From the NCBI RefSeq assembly GCF_015207005.2, contig NZ_JADEXS020000001.1:496001-560000 (forward strand): a stretch of DNA of 64,000 nucleotides, given 5' to 3'. A model generated the notes under the pieces. The model was not told where the DNA came from and searched no databases. It saw nothing but the letters and a program-made list of their open reading frames with translations. Made by a program: the position numbers and the translations under genes. Source of the stretch: Desmonostoc muscorum LEGE 12446. GTDB lineage: Bacteria > Cyanobacteriota > Cyanobacteriia > Cyanobacteriales > Nostocaceae. This document shows positions 44,366 through 54,009 of this stretch, one piece after another (within the stretch, counting starts at the first letter, position 1; each line of letters begins with the position of its first letter).

Positions 44366-44911
44366 TTATTCTTTCTCAACGGGGGTTGTTTGCAGAAACT
44401 TCTTAATATCAATTTTGTAGTAAACTGGTTCTTGTTTAGAACTATGTTCTATCGGTTTAGTAGCACGCCCTCTAAGAATTTCTTTAAGTTCTTCAAGAAT
44501 CTGTAGAGGATCGTCTTCAGGTCGTAGAGTTAGCAGTGTGGTATTGCAAGGTGCATCTACTTCTTTGGCTGTGCAAATCACTGGTTGATTGTTGACTGTA
44601 CCGTTAGTGATATAAGCAAGACTTTGATTGTTGTAAGCAGTCTGGAATCGAGACGATACTTGTTCGCAACGCTGTTCTGGGGTAACAGTCTTACTATTAA
44701 ACCACCCATATTTCCAACGGATAATTGCAATTTTCCCTCGTGATGTCCAAGCGTAAGTAGTGGGCACGCGTAGATTAGCTTCTTGGTCGTAACCTGAAGC
44801 ACAGATAAAACGAACTTCATCATCAGCTTTGGCTTGACTAACTATGGAAGTGGTGCAAACAGCGGTCAAAGCGCAGCCAGTTAATAGAGAAATGATTGAT
44901 TTGAGTTGCAT
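44366..44911 (-). CDS. COP23-domain secreted protein
   Basis: From ATG 44911 an 181-residue protein with signal peptide (MQLKSIISLLTGCALTAVCTTSIVSQAKA). The mature part has four well-spaced Cys (FICAS, QRCEQ, VICTA, APCNTT) that could form two disulfides, and matches the COP23 family by the FxCxSGYDxEANLRVPTTYAW and RWKYGWF patterns. COP23 was first described as a circadian-regulated protein; its biochemical role is unknown. The gene heads the leftward group with the protease paralogues and is divergent to the HTH-AAA gene. An upstream in-frame ATG at 45007 would remove the signal peptide and is rejected. Confidence 0.8.
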   Translation of the reverse strand: MQLKSIISLLTGCALTAVCTTSIVSQAKADDEVRFICASGYDQEANLRVPTTYAWTSRGKIAIIRWKYGWFNSKTVTPEQRCEQVSSRFQTAYNNQSLAYITNGTVNNQPVICTAKEVDAPCNTTLLTLRPEDDPLQILEELKEILRGRATKPIEHSSKQEPVYYKIDIKKFLQTTPVEKE

Positions 44912-45007
44912 AATTTTCTCCGTCAATTCTGAAAAACAAGGCTTTTGGAATAATTGCGAATCAAATATTTTATCAAAATCAGCGCGATCGCTACAGATAA
45001 AAATCAA

Positions 45008-45392
45008 AGTTGATTCTTAAGATTCATCTTAAAATCAAATTTATAGACAACTGCATATTTGATAAAAAGTTCATCTATTTCACTTACACAGCTATTAAGG
45101 TGAAGTTTTCTTCACCATTGTCAATATCTACCATAAACTTGCTAAAGTAAATATGAAATTTTTTGGCGATCGCTACTTGTCTTCTTGTCATATATATTAT
45201 TTTTTATTTGGAGAAATATAACTGCCACTAAAATAGTCTAATGTTTGTTTGTGAGTGACACAAAGTCAAGTACCCGAAAAGTTTCTTGCATCGTCATTAT
45301 GATTTGTAACAATAAAGATAACATGAGCGTCTAACCCACCTGACTTAGGATTTAGTACTGTAGTTAAAAATGGATGAATCATAACTAGAAAA
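45008..45392. promoter_or_regulatory. Divergent promoter region between COP23 and HTH-AAA genes
   Basis: 385 bp of AT-rich DNA without genes. A perfect hairpin GGTGAAG-TTTT-CTTCACC lies at 45099-45116. It and the following CATTGTCA resemble the motif upstream of the S1C protease (35775-35798). The hairpin is about 190-205 bp from the COP23 ATG and 280 bp from the HTH-AAA ATG, so it could serve either. Confidence 0.4.
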
Positions 45393-46691
45393 ATGCCGAA
45401 CAATCAAGAAAATTTTGAAAAAATATATCAGAATGAATTGACACCGAAACAAAAGAAAGTAGTGCCTTTATTTTTAGCAGGACAAACAGATGAACAGATA
45501 GCTAAGGAACTTGGTGCTACCCATCGTTCTACAGCTAGTCATCAACTCAGAAATATATCTACTAAATTTGGCTTTCCTCCGGAAACGGAACCAGATTATC
45601 GGTGTAATTTGATTGAGATGTTTGCTAAATATAAGCCGGAGTTAGTTAGTGTTAAAGCTTTAGAAAAATGTGGGCATATTATCCAGAATATCCGCTTTCC
45701 AGAAGGAGCAGAACCACTAAATTCTGCTTTTTATCAAGAACGTTCTCCTGTTGAATCTCGTTGTTTTACTGCTATTAAAGAAGCGGGCGCACTAATTCGG
45801 ATTAAAGCACCTAAGCAGATGGGTAAAACTTCGCTGCTGAAAAGAATTATGGCTGAAGCTAAAAAAAGTAGTTATAGTACAGTTTATTTAAATTTTAGTT
45901 TAATAGAAACAAATAAATTTATTAACGCTAATGATTTTCTCCGCAGTTTTTATGCTTATGTGATTAATCAATTATCTTCAGCACCTCCGTTAACAATGTG
46001 GGATACGGATATTCCCAGTATGGTAAACTGCACTCGGATATTTCAAAGTTTACTCAAACAATTGGATGGTGTTTTAGTTTTAGCTTTAGATGAGGTAGAT
46101 AAATTATTTGAATACCCAGAAATTTATCAAAACTTTTTTCCGATGTTACGTAACTGGAATGAAAATGCTAATGAGTCGGAGACATGGGAAAAGTTGCGAC
46201 TATTAGTAGCACATTCTACGGAAGATTATGGACGCTTAGATATTAATCAATCTCCTTTTAATGTGGGATTACCAATTAAATTGGAAGAGTTTACTGAAGA
46301 ACAGGTGAAGAGTTTAGCTATCCGGCATGGATTGGATAGTAACAATATTCTGCCGATTATGTCTTTAGTTGGGGGACATCCTTATTTGGTGCGGTTAGCA
46401 CTTTATTATTTGGTTTGTCAGGATGTCACTATTGGGGAATTGCTACAAGAGGCTACTACAGATACAGGAATTTATAGTGAACACTTACGCCGACATTTGG
46501 AGACTTTTGAAGAAAATCCAGAGTTGGGGAGAGTATTTAAGGAGATAGTGAGTGATATTCAAGGGATTAAAGTGGAACGAAAAAATCGGCAAATTTATCA
46601 ATTGGATAGTATGGGGGTGGTTAAGTTTAATAGTAATTGTGTGATGGCACGGTGTAGATTGTATCAGGAATATTTTGGCAGTTACCTGTAA
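45393..46691 (+). CDS. HTH-AAA ATPase (AAA-like domain)
   Basis: A 432-residue protein. Residues 14-61 form a LuxR/sigma-4-like helix-turn-helix: LTPKQKKVVPLFLAGQTDEQ then IAKELGATHRSTASHQLRNI. Residues about 105-400 are a cyanobacterial AAA-like ATPase with Walker A KAPKQMGKTSLL (about 138-149) and Walker B VLVLALDEVD (227-236), and a Walker-B-adjacent sensor region LVAHSTEDYG. There is no WD40 or membrane part. It precedes the AAA-WD40 gene by 46 bp in the same direction, so a two-gene operon is likely. Regulatory ATPase function is inferred from domain content. Confidence 0.85.
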   Translation: MPNNQENFEKIYQNELTPKQKKVVPLFLAGQTDEQIAKELGATHRSTASHQLRNISTKFGFPPETEPDYRCNLIEMFAKYKPELVSVKALEKCGHIIQNIRFPEGAEPLNSAFYQERSPVESRCFTAIKEAGALIRIKAPKQMGKTSLLKRIMAEAKKSSYSTVYLNFSLIETNKFINANDFLRSFYAYVINQLSSAPPLTMWDTDIPSMVNCTRIFQSLLKQLDGVLVLALDEVDKLFEYPEIYQNFFPMLRNWNENANESETWEKLRLLVAHSTEDYGRLDINQSPFNVGLPIKLEEFTEEQVKSLAIRHGLDSNNILPIMSLVGGHPYLVRLALYYLVCQDVTIGELLQEATTDTGIYSEHLRRHLETFEENPELGRVFKEIVSDIQGIKVERKNRQIYQLDSMGVVKFNSNCVMARCRLYQEYFGSYL

Positions 46692-46710
46692 TTAGTTTTC
46701 GTTAAAAAAA

Positions 46711-46736
46711 TCTCACGCAGAGGCGCAGAGAGGAGG
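46711..46736 (+). repeat. Dispersed CGCAGAGGCGCAGAG repeat, copy 3, supplying a ribosome binding site
   Basis: Reads TCTCACGCAGAGGCGCAGAG followed by AGGAGG just before the ATG at 46738. The AGAGGAGG purines therefore come from, or adjoin, a repeat copy. Spacing of AGGAGG to ATG is only one base, so GAGG at 46730-46733 is the more likely anti-SD partner. Confidence 0.55.
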
Positions 46737-46737
46737 A

Positions 46738-49700
46738 ATGGAGTTTAATAGTTATTATAAGGTTGGTGGAAGTTTAAATGCTAATCATCGCACTTATGTG
46801 GTTAGGAAAGCAGATGGACAAATTTTTGAGTTGCTGAAAGCTGGGGAATATTGTTTTGTGTTTAACTCGCGTCAGATGGGTAAATCTAGTTTGCGAGTCC
46901 AAACAATCAAAAAACTTAAGGCGATAGGAATTAAATGTGCTTCTATTGATTTAACTATTCTTGGTAGTCATACTAGTTCAGAAAAATGGTATAAAGGTTT
47001 TGCGAATCAGTTATTATCTAGTTTTGAAATAGATGATATCGATTTTAATAGCTGGTGGTTACAGCATGATTCTTGGACAGAGATACAGAGGTTAAATTTA
47101 CTTTTAGAGTTGTTGCTGTTGAATAAGTTTAGCTCTAATATTATTATTTTTATTGATGAAATTGATAGTTTAATCAAGAGTAAATTTAAGGATGATTTTT
47201 TTGCTTTAATTCGCGCTTGCTATAATCTCCGGGCTGAATCTTCAAAATATGAGCGTTTAACTTTTTGTCTGCTGGGAGTAGCTACACCAGGAGATTTGAT
47301 TCAGGAAAGAGAACGCACGCCGTTTAATATTGGTAGTTCTATAGAATTAACTGGGTTTAGCTTTGCAGAAGCAAAAAATGCATTAATTCCAGGGTTAGCG
47401 GATAAGGTAGAGAATCCAGAAACGGTGTTCCAAGGTGTGTTAAACTGGACTGGTGGACAACCATTTTTAACTCAGAAGTTATGCAGTTTAATTGTAGAAG
47501 AAACAGAGAGTAGCTATCTAAATGTTAATGAATTAGTTCAAAATTATATCATCGATAATTGGGAAAGTCAGGATGAACCTGAGCATTTAAGAACAATCCG
47601 CGATCGCCTTTTACGAAATGAACACAAAGCTGGCAGATTATTGGGATTATATCAGCAAGCTTTACACTCAAACAAGGGAGTTTTGATCGATGGCAGTCAA
47701 GAACAAACAGAATTAAGGTTGTCAGGTTTAGTAGTCAAACAAGATGGTTATTTAAAAGTATATAATCCTATTTATCAAGCAATTTTTAATCAAACCTGGC
47801 TGAGGCAAGAATTAGATAAACTCCGTCCTTATAGTGAAGCAATTAATAACTGGTTGAACTCTCAACAAGATTCATATTGGCTATTACAAGGGAAAGTTTT
47901 AGATGAAGCTTTAGGATGGGCGGTTGGCAAAAGTTTAAGTAATTTGGATTATGAGTTTTTACAAGAAAGCCAAAAAGTTGCTACGGAATTACAAATTGAA
48001 GTTAACCAACAATTAGCCCAAGCTAGTGAACGATTAACTAAAGCTAATCAAATCGCTAAACAAAAATTAGCTCAGGCGAATAAAAAAGCAAAATATATAG
48101 TTTGGTTTGGTGGAAGTATCGCAACTCTCCTGATTTTAATCAGTGTGATTGTGGGACAAAATCAACTACACACTGCGAAGGAAGCTACAAGACTTACACA
48201 AGTCGGCTATAACGCCACACAACAATTCCAATCTAAACAACTGGAAGCTTTACTTTTAGCTATGAAGGCTGGACAAGATTTAAAATATCTTGTGAAAAAT
48301 CAGTTTTCTTTGGGAGAATATCAAACAATCACTCCTTTATCTGCTTTACTGAATATTCTCACTAATATTCATGAATATAATCAATTTGATAGTGGTCAAA
48401 CAACACTCAATCATCTAACTTTCAGTCCTGATGGTAAAATAATTGCTTCTGGTGGCGATGATGGAACTATTAAACTATGGCATAATAATGGAACTGCGAT
48501 CGCTACTATTTCTAGTCATACAAATAAAGTAAAAAGTATCAGCTTTAGTCCCAATAGCAAAATTATTGCTTCAGCTAGCCAAGACGGAACTATTCAACTC
48601 TGGAATCGAGATGGTAGTTTTATTAAAACTTTATCTAAGGATAAAATTTGGTTAGTCAGTGCTATTTTCATTTCTGATAATACTCTTGTTTGTATCAGCA
48701 AAGATGGCACTATAAAATTCTCGCAGCTAGATAATACTCTTATTAAAACTATCTCACTCCAAAAGAATGCAATCACCAGCGCCAATATCAGCCCTAATGG
48801 TGAAGTTATTGCTGTTGGAAATGAAGAGGGAAATATTGAAATATACAAAATTGATGGCACTTTCATCAAAAAAATTGTTGGACATGAAGGTTGGGTGACA
48901 AGCATTAATTTTAGCCATGATGGAGAAAATATTGCTTCTGCTAGCGATGACAAAACTATTAAACTTTGGAAAAAAGATGGTACTCTAATTAGAACTTTCA
49001 AGGGACATACAAGTAGGATAAATGCTGTTAGTTTCAGCCGAGATGGTAAAACAATCGCTTCTAGTAGTAGTGACCAAACTGTAAAAATCTTGCAACTAGA
49101 TGGTACTCTAATTAATACCTTCGTTGGGCATGGTGATTCGGTAGCTAGTGTGACTTGGAGTCAAGATAACAACATCATTGCTTCTGGTAGTGAAGACGGA
49201 ATTGTGAAACTCTGGAAGCTGAACGCAGATATGATGACTACATTAACTGGGCATCAAGGCGGTATCACTAGTCTAAATTTCAGCCGTGATGGTAAAATAA
49301 TAGCCTCTGGTGGTAACGATGGTACTGTGAAATTATGGCAGCGAAATGGAACTCTCATTGCTAACCTCACAGGGCATCAAGATTGGGTCAATAGTATTAG
49401 TTTTAGCCCCGATAATAAAACTATTGCCGTTGCTACTAATCAATTAGTTGCTAAACTATGGCAGCAAGATGGTACTCGAATTTATCCTTTGAGTGAGCAT
49501 ACAAAGGTAACAAGCCTTAGTTTCAGCCCCAACCAAAAAATACTTGCTTTTGGTACTGATAAAGGATTTATTGAACTTTGGAAGTGGGACGGAACTTTAA
49601 TTCAACCCTCGACTAAATTCTTCACTGGGCATAAAAATTGGATAACAAGTGTCAGTTTCAGCCCTGATGGTAAAATTATTGCTTCTGGTGGTGATGATGA

Positions 49701-50193
49701 TGGAACTATTGAACTTCGGCGGCTAGATGGAACTTTAATTAGTACCCTAACTGGACATAGAAAAGGTATTAATAGTATTAGTTTTAGTCCTGATGGTAAA
49801 ATTATTGCTTCCGGAAGTAAAGATCAAACTATCAAGCTTTGGAAAAAAGACGGAACTTTAATTGCTACCCTGACTGGACATAGCGGTGCAGTAAATAGCG
49901 TCGCTTTCAGCCCTAATGGAGAAATGATTGGTTCTGGTAGTGATGACCAAACTATCAAGCTTTGGAAAAAAGATGGAATTCCCATCACTACATTGCTTGG
50001 ACATAAAGGTTCAGTAACCAGCGTCAGTTTTAGTCATGATGGAAAAGTTATTGCCTCTGCTAGTAAGGATGATAAAGTAATTTTATGGAGTTTGCAATTG
50101 GATGATTTACTCTCACGAGGATGTCAATGGCTCCAAGACTATTTTCTCACTCATCCAGAAAATTACAAAAGTTTGAAGCAGTCTTGTAAGTAA
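46738..50193 (+). CDS. AAA-like ATPase with transmembrane segment and 14 WD40 repeats
   Basis: A 1151-residue protein. Residues 1-370 are the AAA-like domain starting [20 protein letters not shown] with P-loop [11 protein letters not shown] (42-52) and Walker [10 protein letters not shown] (135-143). An alpha-helical stretch (420-452) rich in Ala/Lys leads to one transmembrane helix (about 453-473). The rest holds 14 WD40-type repeats with the ending [10 protein letters not shown], again two propellers' worth. With one membrane helix the AAA domain and propellers would lie on opposite sides, or the helix anchors both; topology is open. It follows the HTH-AAA gene and ends in [14 protein letters not shown], which is common at the end of such proteins. 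Confidence 0.88.
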   Translation: MEFNSYYKVGGSLNANHRTYVVRKADGQIFELLKAGEYCFVFNSRQMGKSSLRVQTIKKLKAIGIKCASIDLTILGSHTSSEKWYKGFANQLLSSFEIDDIDFNSWWLQHDSWTEIQRLNLLLELLLLNKFSSNIIIFIDEIDSLIKSKFKDDFFALIRACYNLRAESSKYERLTFCLLGVATPGDLIQERERTPFNIGSSIELTGFSFAEAKNALIPGLADKVENPETVFQGVLNWTGGQPFLTQKLCSLIVEETESSYLNVNELVQNYIIDNWESQDEPEHLRTIRDRLLRNEHKAGRLLGLYQQALHSNKGVLIDGSQEQTELRLSGLVVKQDGYLKVYNPIYQAIFNQTWLRQELDKLRPYSEAINNWLNSQQDSYWLLQGKVLDEALGWAVGKSLSNLDYEFLQESQKVATELQIEVNQQLAQASERLTKANQIAKQKLAQANKKAKYIVWFGGSIATLLILISVIVGQNQLHTAKEATRLTQVGYNATQQFQSKQLEALLLAMKAGQDLKYLVKNQFSLGEYQTITPLSALLNILTNIHEYNQFDSGQTTLNHLTFSPDGKIIASGGDDGTIKLWHNNGTAIATISSHTNKVKSISFSPNSKIIASASQDGTIQLWNRDGSFIKTLSKDKIWLVSAIFISDNTLVCISKDGTIKFSQLDNTLIKTISLQKNAITSANISPNGEVIAVGNEEGNIEIYKIDGTFIKKIVGHEGWVTSINFSHDGENIASASDDKTIKLWKKDGTLIRTFKGHTSRINAVSFSRDGKTIASSSSDQTVKILQLDGTLINTFVGHGDSVASVTWSQDNNIIASGSEDGIVKLWKLNADMMTTLTGHQGGITSLNFSRDGKIIASGGNDGTVKLWQRNGTLIANLTGHQDWVNSISFSPDNKTIAVATNQLVAKLWQQDGTRIYPLSEHTKVTSLSFSPNQKILAFGTDKGFIELWKWDGTLIQPSTKFFTGHKNWITSVSFSPDGKIIASGGDDDGTIELRRLDGTLISTLTGHRKGINSISFSPDGKIIASGSKDQTIKLWKKDGTLIATLTGHSGAVNSVAFSPNGEMIGSGSDDQTIKLWKKDGIPITTLLGHKGSVTSVSFSHDGKVIASASKDDKVILWSLQLDDLLSRGCQWLQDYFLTHPENYKSLKQSCK

Positions 50194-50218
50194 ACAATAG
50201 AATTCTCAATTTTTAATA

Positions 50219-50314
50219 TATAGCAGTTTGCAATTGCGTGGAGTACAGACAATTCGTAGGGGCGCACAGCTGTGCGCCCCTAGCATATATCTCATTCAAA
50301 TGAAAATCGCTATA
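50219..50314. mobile_element. 95-bp MITE, copy B
   Basis: TATAGCAGTTT at the left and AAAATCGCTATA at the right form the terminal repeats. The central palindrome AGGGGCGCACAGCTGTGCGCCCCT is identical to the one in copy A. It sits 25 bp after the AAA-WD40 gene stop. Confidence 0.78.
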
Positions 50315-50431
50315 AGTCGGGAATCTAATACCAATATGAAAAATGATTGCGAGAGATTGATTCACTCGCAACCCAAAAAAATTCAAAATAGTGTAAGTTT
50401 TTAGCGATCGCCAATCATCACAATTTTACAA

Positions 50432-50528
50432 TTACAGCTATTTTCAGGTAAATAGACCACGCGGTAGGGGCACAGCAATGCTGTGCCCCTACTACAGATG
50501 TGGTTCAAATACATGAAAATTGCTGTAA
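50432..50528. mobile_element. 95-bp MITE, copy C
   Basis: TTACAGCTATTTTCA and TGAAAATTGCTGTAA are 15-bp terminal repeats with one mismatch. The centre GTAGGGGCACAGCAATGCTGTGCCCCTAC is a related palindrome with a different core. It ends one base before the stop codon of the gene at 50530, so its insertion may set the 3' end there. Confidence 0.75.
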
Positions 50529-50529
50529 C

Positions 50530-50946
50530 CTACTCAAAAACATAGTTTTGAGCCACTTTCCAATAGCGCGAAAACCGTTTCAAATCAATATAGCCATCAT
50601 AATCAAAAAATGCTTCCACCTCTAGTACTTCCACTTTTATGGAACGCTCAATTTGATTGCAGATATCATCAAACCGGGGACTCGGACTATCTACTGTCAC
50701 CACTAAGTCTGCTTTGTGTTCTTCAGCAAAAGCCAAAATTTCTTCTACCACATCTCCACGGCGGATGACAACAGGTAACTCTAGCAAACATTCGTAAATA
50801 AACGTCAACCGTTTAAGGCTGAGTTGCCATTCTTCTATCAAAGCCTCGTCCCAAACCCAAATAGCGGGGGCATCAGGGTATTCTTGTAATGCGGGATTAT
50901 ATGGACTGAGGCAGTCTCCATGTACCCAAACAATCGGTTTACTCAT
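50530..50946 (-). CDS. Photolyase N-terminal-like alpha/beta protein
   Basis: A 138-residue soluble protein. It resembles the Rossmann-like antenna domain of photolyases and cryptochromes: PIVWVHGDCLSPYNPAL at the start, then APAIWVWDEAL, a helical span, and LPVVIRRGDVVEEILAFAEEHKADLVVTVD. The FAD-binding half is absent. Whether it is a stand-alone domain family or a fragment I cannot tell. It ends one base beyond MITE copy C. Upstream, a TAGTCAT heptamer repeat separates it from the next gene. Confidence 0.6.
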   Translation of the reverse strand: MSKPIVWVHGDCLSPYNPALQEYPDAPAIWVWDEALIEEWQLSLKRLTFIYECLLELPVVIRRGDVVEEILAFAEEHKADLVVTVDSPSPRFDDICNQIERSIKVEVLEVEAFFDYDGYIDLKRFSRYWKVAQNYVFE

Positions 50947-51022
50947 TAGTCATTGGTCGTTAGTCATTAGTCATTAGTCATTATTTTTTTAACAAAGCAC
51001 AACGGACAAATGACAAATGACA
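50945..51022. repeat. TAGTCAT heptamer repeat with inverted partner
   Basis: Units CATTAGT/CATTAGT/CATTAGT and related GTCATTG lie next to ACAAATGACAAATGAC, in the spacer between the photolyase-like gene and the small membrane protein gene. Confidence 0.65.
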
Positions 51023-51030
51023 AAAAAATA

Positions 51031-51366
51031 TCAGACATTGTTAGAAAGACTGGGGATGTTAGCGTAGCGTCTGTGAAAAATAATTGCTGCCGAATTAATC
51101 ACCAAACAGGTGATTGCTAGAGACATCAAGATATAAGTAGGAGCCATCACCACACCAACCATAAACCAAGTGTATACGTGCAATAGCATCACGGAAGCGA
51201 AAAAGCTAGCAATTCCCGCAGACTGCCAGATTTGATGTGATGGGCGACGTAGCACTGTCAGAACCATTGTCAAAATTGTCACCAACAAATTTGCTGGTAC
51301 AAGAAATGCACAAATAGTCACGCAGTTGGCGCGAGAGAATTCAGCTAAGGTGTTGAAATCGAACAT
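51031..51366 (-). CDS. Small integral membrane protein
   Basis: A 111-residue protein with three hydrophobic segments (about 13-38, 48-70 and 75-97) and a short soluble tail RRYANIPSLSNNV. No domain is recognised. The start ATG 51366 is preceded by an AT-rich leader. It is probably a conserved cyanobacterial membrane protein of unknown role. Confidence 0.7.
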   Translation of the reverse strand: MFDFNTLAEFSRANCVTICAFLVPANLLVTILTMVLTVLRRPSHQIWQSAGIASFFASVMLLHVYTWFMVGVVMAPTYILMSLAITCLVINSAAIIFHRRYANIPSLSNNV

Positions 51367-51576
51367 TAAGATCCTGGGGATAGTGTTAGCAACCTATATA
51401 TAATGTAACTTATTTCTAAATAATGAAATCTACCTTAGCATATATCGAGAGTATGAAAATTGAAAGTTTAACATAATTTAAATAATTAAACTAATTTCTT
51501 ATAGTAACAATAGTGAATCCTAATGAGTCATAAAAATTTTGCATAAATCGGGTGGGAAACACCCACCCTGACTGAA

Positions 51577-51978
51577 TTAACCGGGCAAAATCACTGTATC
51601 AATAACGTGAATCACACCATTATCAGCTTCGATATTTGGTGCCAAAACTGTGGCATTTTTAACTTCAAAACCATCAGAACAACTAATTTTAATCGGTGAA
51701 CCTTCCACAGAATTCACCGTACCGAGTTGTGCCAAATCTGTCTGCAACAGCTTTCCCGAAACGACATGATATTTTAAAATCCGCGTTAACTGAGGAATAT
51801 TTTGTAACAGAGTTTGAATAGTTCCGGGTGGTAACTTGGCAAAAGCAGCGTCATTGGGAGCAAAGACGGTGAAAGGCCCAGGACTTTTTAATGTTTCTAC
51901 TAAACCAGCAGCTTGTACAGCCGCTACTAGTGTTTTGAAAGACTCAGCATTAACAGCAATATCAACAATATCAGCCAT
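51577..51978 (-). CDS. Fasciclin-domain protein
   Basis: A 133-residue protein that is one FAS1 domain: H1 motif [18 protein letters not shown] near 36-53, the [15 protein letters not shown] segment (66-80) and the H2 motif [11 protein letters not shown] at the C-terminus. It lacks a signal peptide, which is common for cyanobacterial FAS1 proteins of this length. FAS1 domains mediate adhesion in eukaryotes; the bacterial role is unclear. Confidence 0.9.
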   Translation of the reverse strand: MADIVDIAVNAESFKTLVAAVQAAGLVETLKSPGPFTVFAPNDAAFAKLPPGTIQTLLQNIPQLTRILKYHVVSGKLLQTDLAQLGTVNSVEGSPIKISCSDGFEVKNATVLAPNIEADNGVIHVIDTVILPG

Positions 51979-52311
51979 ATGTCGTACCTAAATCTCTGCA
52001 AATGATTTTAAAGGATAATAAACATATTTTAAGTTTTATGTTTCAAATGGGGTCGGCGCCTACCCAATACTGTTCGGTTAAGCAAGAGACGCGATAAATC
52101 GCCGTCTCTACAAAGAATTGATTGTTGTAGAGACGGCGATTTATCGCGTCTTTCTCATGTAGAATTTTGATCAAAAAACCTTAATCGCTATTTTATACCA
52201 CATCTGTTAGCCTGACTCAAGAATGGGGAAAGATGTAAACAATGAAGTTATCAGTTCTCTTGCAGGATGTATTTTGATAAAATTTCTTTTTTTTGTGATT
52301 TATAAATAAAT
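51979..52311. other. Intergenic region with a long inverted repeat
   Basis: Holds the inverted repeat at 52084-52154 (separate entry). The remaining part is AT rich, with AATTTTGATCAAAAAACC. No gene seen. Confidence 0.6.
52084..52154. repeat. 29-bp inverted repeat, AGAGACGCGATAAATCG family
   Basis: The arm AGAGACGCGATAAATCG...CTCTACAA (52085-52113) is matched by its reverse complement at 52125-52153 with one mismatch, separated by an 11-bp loop. A 24-bp palindrome with the same core (29667-29690) shows this is a dispersed family. Confidence 0.8.
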
Positions 52312-53154
52312 ATGAATAAAAAACAATTACTAAAAATAATAATCGGCGATTTTACTTGGCAAAGGTTGATGAAATCCATATTTTTTATTTATATATTTTT
52401 TGCTGTATATGTCTATTTTAGAGCAGACAGCATGATTTTTCTTCCACAATCATCTAGTTATCAGGATAGTCAGGAAATTATCAAATTGATAAGTAATGAT
52501 AATACAAAAATTTCTGCTAGATATTTGTTTAATCCTCAAGCTGATTATACTATTCTTTATGCTCACGGTAATGCAGAAGATTTAGGTAATATCAAACAAA
52601 CTCTAGAGCAATTACACGCTTGGGGGTTTAGTGTTTTATCTTACGATTATCGTGGTTATGGTACGAGTGAAGGCATCCCAACAGAAAATAATGCTTATCA
52701 GGATATTGATAGCGCCTACAACTACTTGACAAAAGACTTAAAAATATCACCCCAAAAAATTATAGTTTGGGGGCGTTCTGTTGGGGGTGGTTCTGCTGTA
52801 AATTTAGCAGCCCGAAGACCAGTAGCAGGTTTAATCATTGAAAGTACTTTTATCTCAGCATTTCAAGTAATAGTGCCATTTCGGATTTTACCTTTTGATA
52901 AATTCTCTAATCTTGACAAAATCAAAAATATTAACTGTCCTGTATTAGTAGTACATGGTAAAATTGATGAAATTATTCCTTTTTCTCATGGAGAAAAATT
53001 GTTTGCCGCTGCATCATCACCAAAACTTTCTTTGTGGATTGAAGAGGCTAGTCATAACGATTTGTTCTGGGTAGCTGGAGACCAATATCAAACAACTTTA
53101 AATAAATTTATTAAGGTGTTGAAGAAGAATTCGGAATTCACGAGTCAGAATTAA
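52312..53154 (+). CDS. Alpha/beta hydrolase with N-terminal membrane anchor
   Basis: A 280-residue protein. An N-terminal hydrophobic helix (about 17-36) anchors or exports it. The hydrolase core has YAHGNAEDLGNI near 83-94, the nucleophile elbow GRSVGGGSA near 154-162 (Ser in G-x-S-x-G), an Asp in VVHGKIDEII near 222-231, and His in EASHNDLF near 247-254. These fit the catalytic triad of the BAAT/abhydrolase-like family (COG1073). Substrate unknown. Confidence 0.87.
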   Translation: MNKKQLLKIIIGDFTWQRLMKSIFFIYIFFAVYVYFRADSMIFLPQSSSYQDSQEIIKLISNDNTKISARYLFNPQADYTILYAHGNAEDLGNIKQTLEQLHAWGFSVLSYDYRGYGTSEGIPTENNAYQDIDSAYNYLTKDLKISPQKIIVWGRSVGGGSAVNLAARRPVAGLIIESTFISAFQVIVPFRILPFDKFSNLDKIKNINCPVLVVHGKIDEIIPFSHGEKLFAAASSPKLSLWIEEASHNDLFWVAGDQYQTTLNKFIKVLKKNSEFTSQN

Positions 53155-53649
53155 GACCCTGGTGGACTCGCTACCGCTACGCTATCTGTGGGGGATTCAA
53201 ACCTGCCACTCTCTGACAAAGCGATCGTCCTCCATCGCTACTGAAATTAGGTACTGATGCTTAATGATGTATATATATTCGTAATAACCATACAGATGAC
53301 TGAGGCGGGGCTAAAGGTGTAGAAATGAAATGCATTTTGAGTGATAGCGAGTAGCGTTATCTTGAGCTAGGTGAACACAGAGTTGAAGACTTTTTTCATC
53401 AGTACTGAGTGCTGTTAGCAGTAACGGGGCGTTTAGCCCGTGCTGAGTGCTGAGTAAATAAGTTTACTCATTACTGATGTACTTGGTAAGAGTAACTCCC
53501 CCTCTGGGCGGAATCCTTTTCTTAGGAGAAGGTTGATACCCCACCCCTTGTGGGCGATCGCACGGGGTAAACGCCCCCTGCAATTAACGGAACTCAGCAC
53601 TCTTTATTCGCACGATCGAATACAATAGCTGCCTAATAGACAGGTTGCA
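53155..53649. other. Repeat-rich spacer
   Basis: No gene. It contains GCTACCGCTACGCTATC, a CTGTTAGCAGTAACGGGGCGTTTAGCCCGTGCTGAG hairpin-like repeat (also near 19452-19485 in a variant form) and GGGGCGATCGC-type HIP1 sequence. It looks like an accumulation of dispersed Nostoc-type repeats. Confidence 0.55.
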
Positions 53650-54009
53650 ATGCAAATTCTTAAAGTACTAACTAGAGTCTATCTTAGTCCCATAGACTTG
53701 GATGAGGCGATCGCTTTCTATGAAAACCTCTTTACAGAAAAATGTTGGTTGTGGTTTCAATATTCCGACGCTGAGTTGGAACTGGCTGGCGTCGGTTCTA
53801 TTCTTTTAATTGCCGGTTCAGCTGAAGCACTCTCTCCATTCAAAAGTACACACGCAACATTTCTCGTTGACTCACTCAATGATTTTCGAGAAGCACTGAC
53901 TCAGCAAGGCGCAGTAATTCTGACGGAACCTAACAAAGTCCCCACCGGAGTTAATATGCGAGCTATGCATCCTGATGGAACAATTATTGAGTATGTTGAG
54001 TTAGTTTGA
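53650..54009 (+). CDS. VOC-family (glyoxalase/bleomycin resistance-like) protein
   Basis: A 119-residue single VOC domain: strand MQILKVLTRVYLS, helix SPIDLDEAIAFYENLFTE, and a C-terminal strand with Glu in GTIIEYVELV. It lacks an obvious full set of metal ligands (only the final Glu and no clear His at the start), so it may be a binding protein and not an enzyme. It is isolated between repeat-rich spacers. Confidence 0.8.
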   Translation: MQILKVLTRVYLSPIDLDEAIAFYENLFTEKCWLWFQYSDAELELAGVGSILLIAGSAEALSPFKSTHATFLVDSLNDFREALTQQGAVILTEPNKVPTGVNMRAMHPDGTIIEYVELV

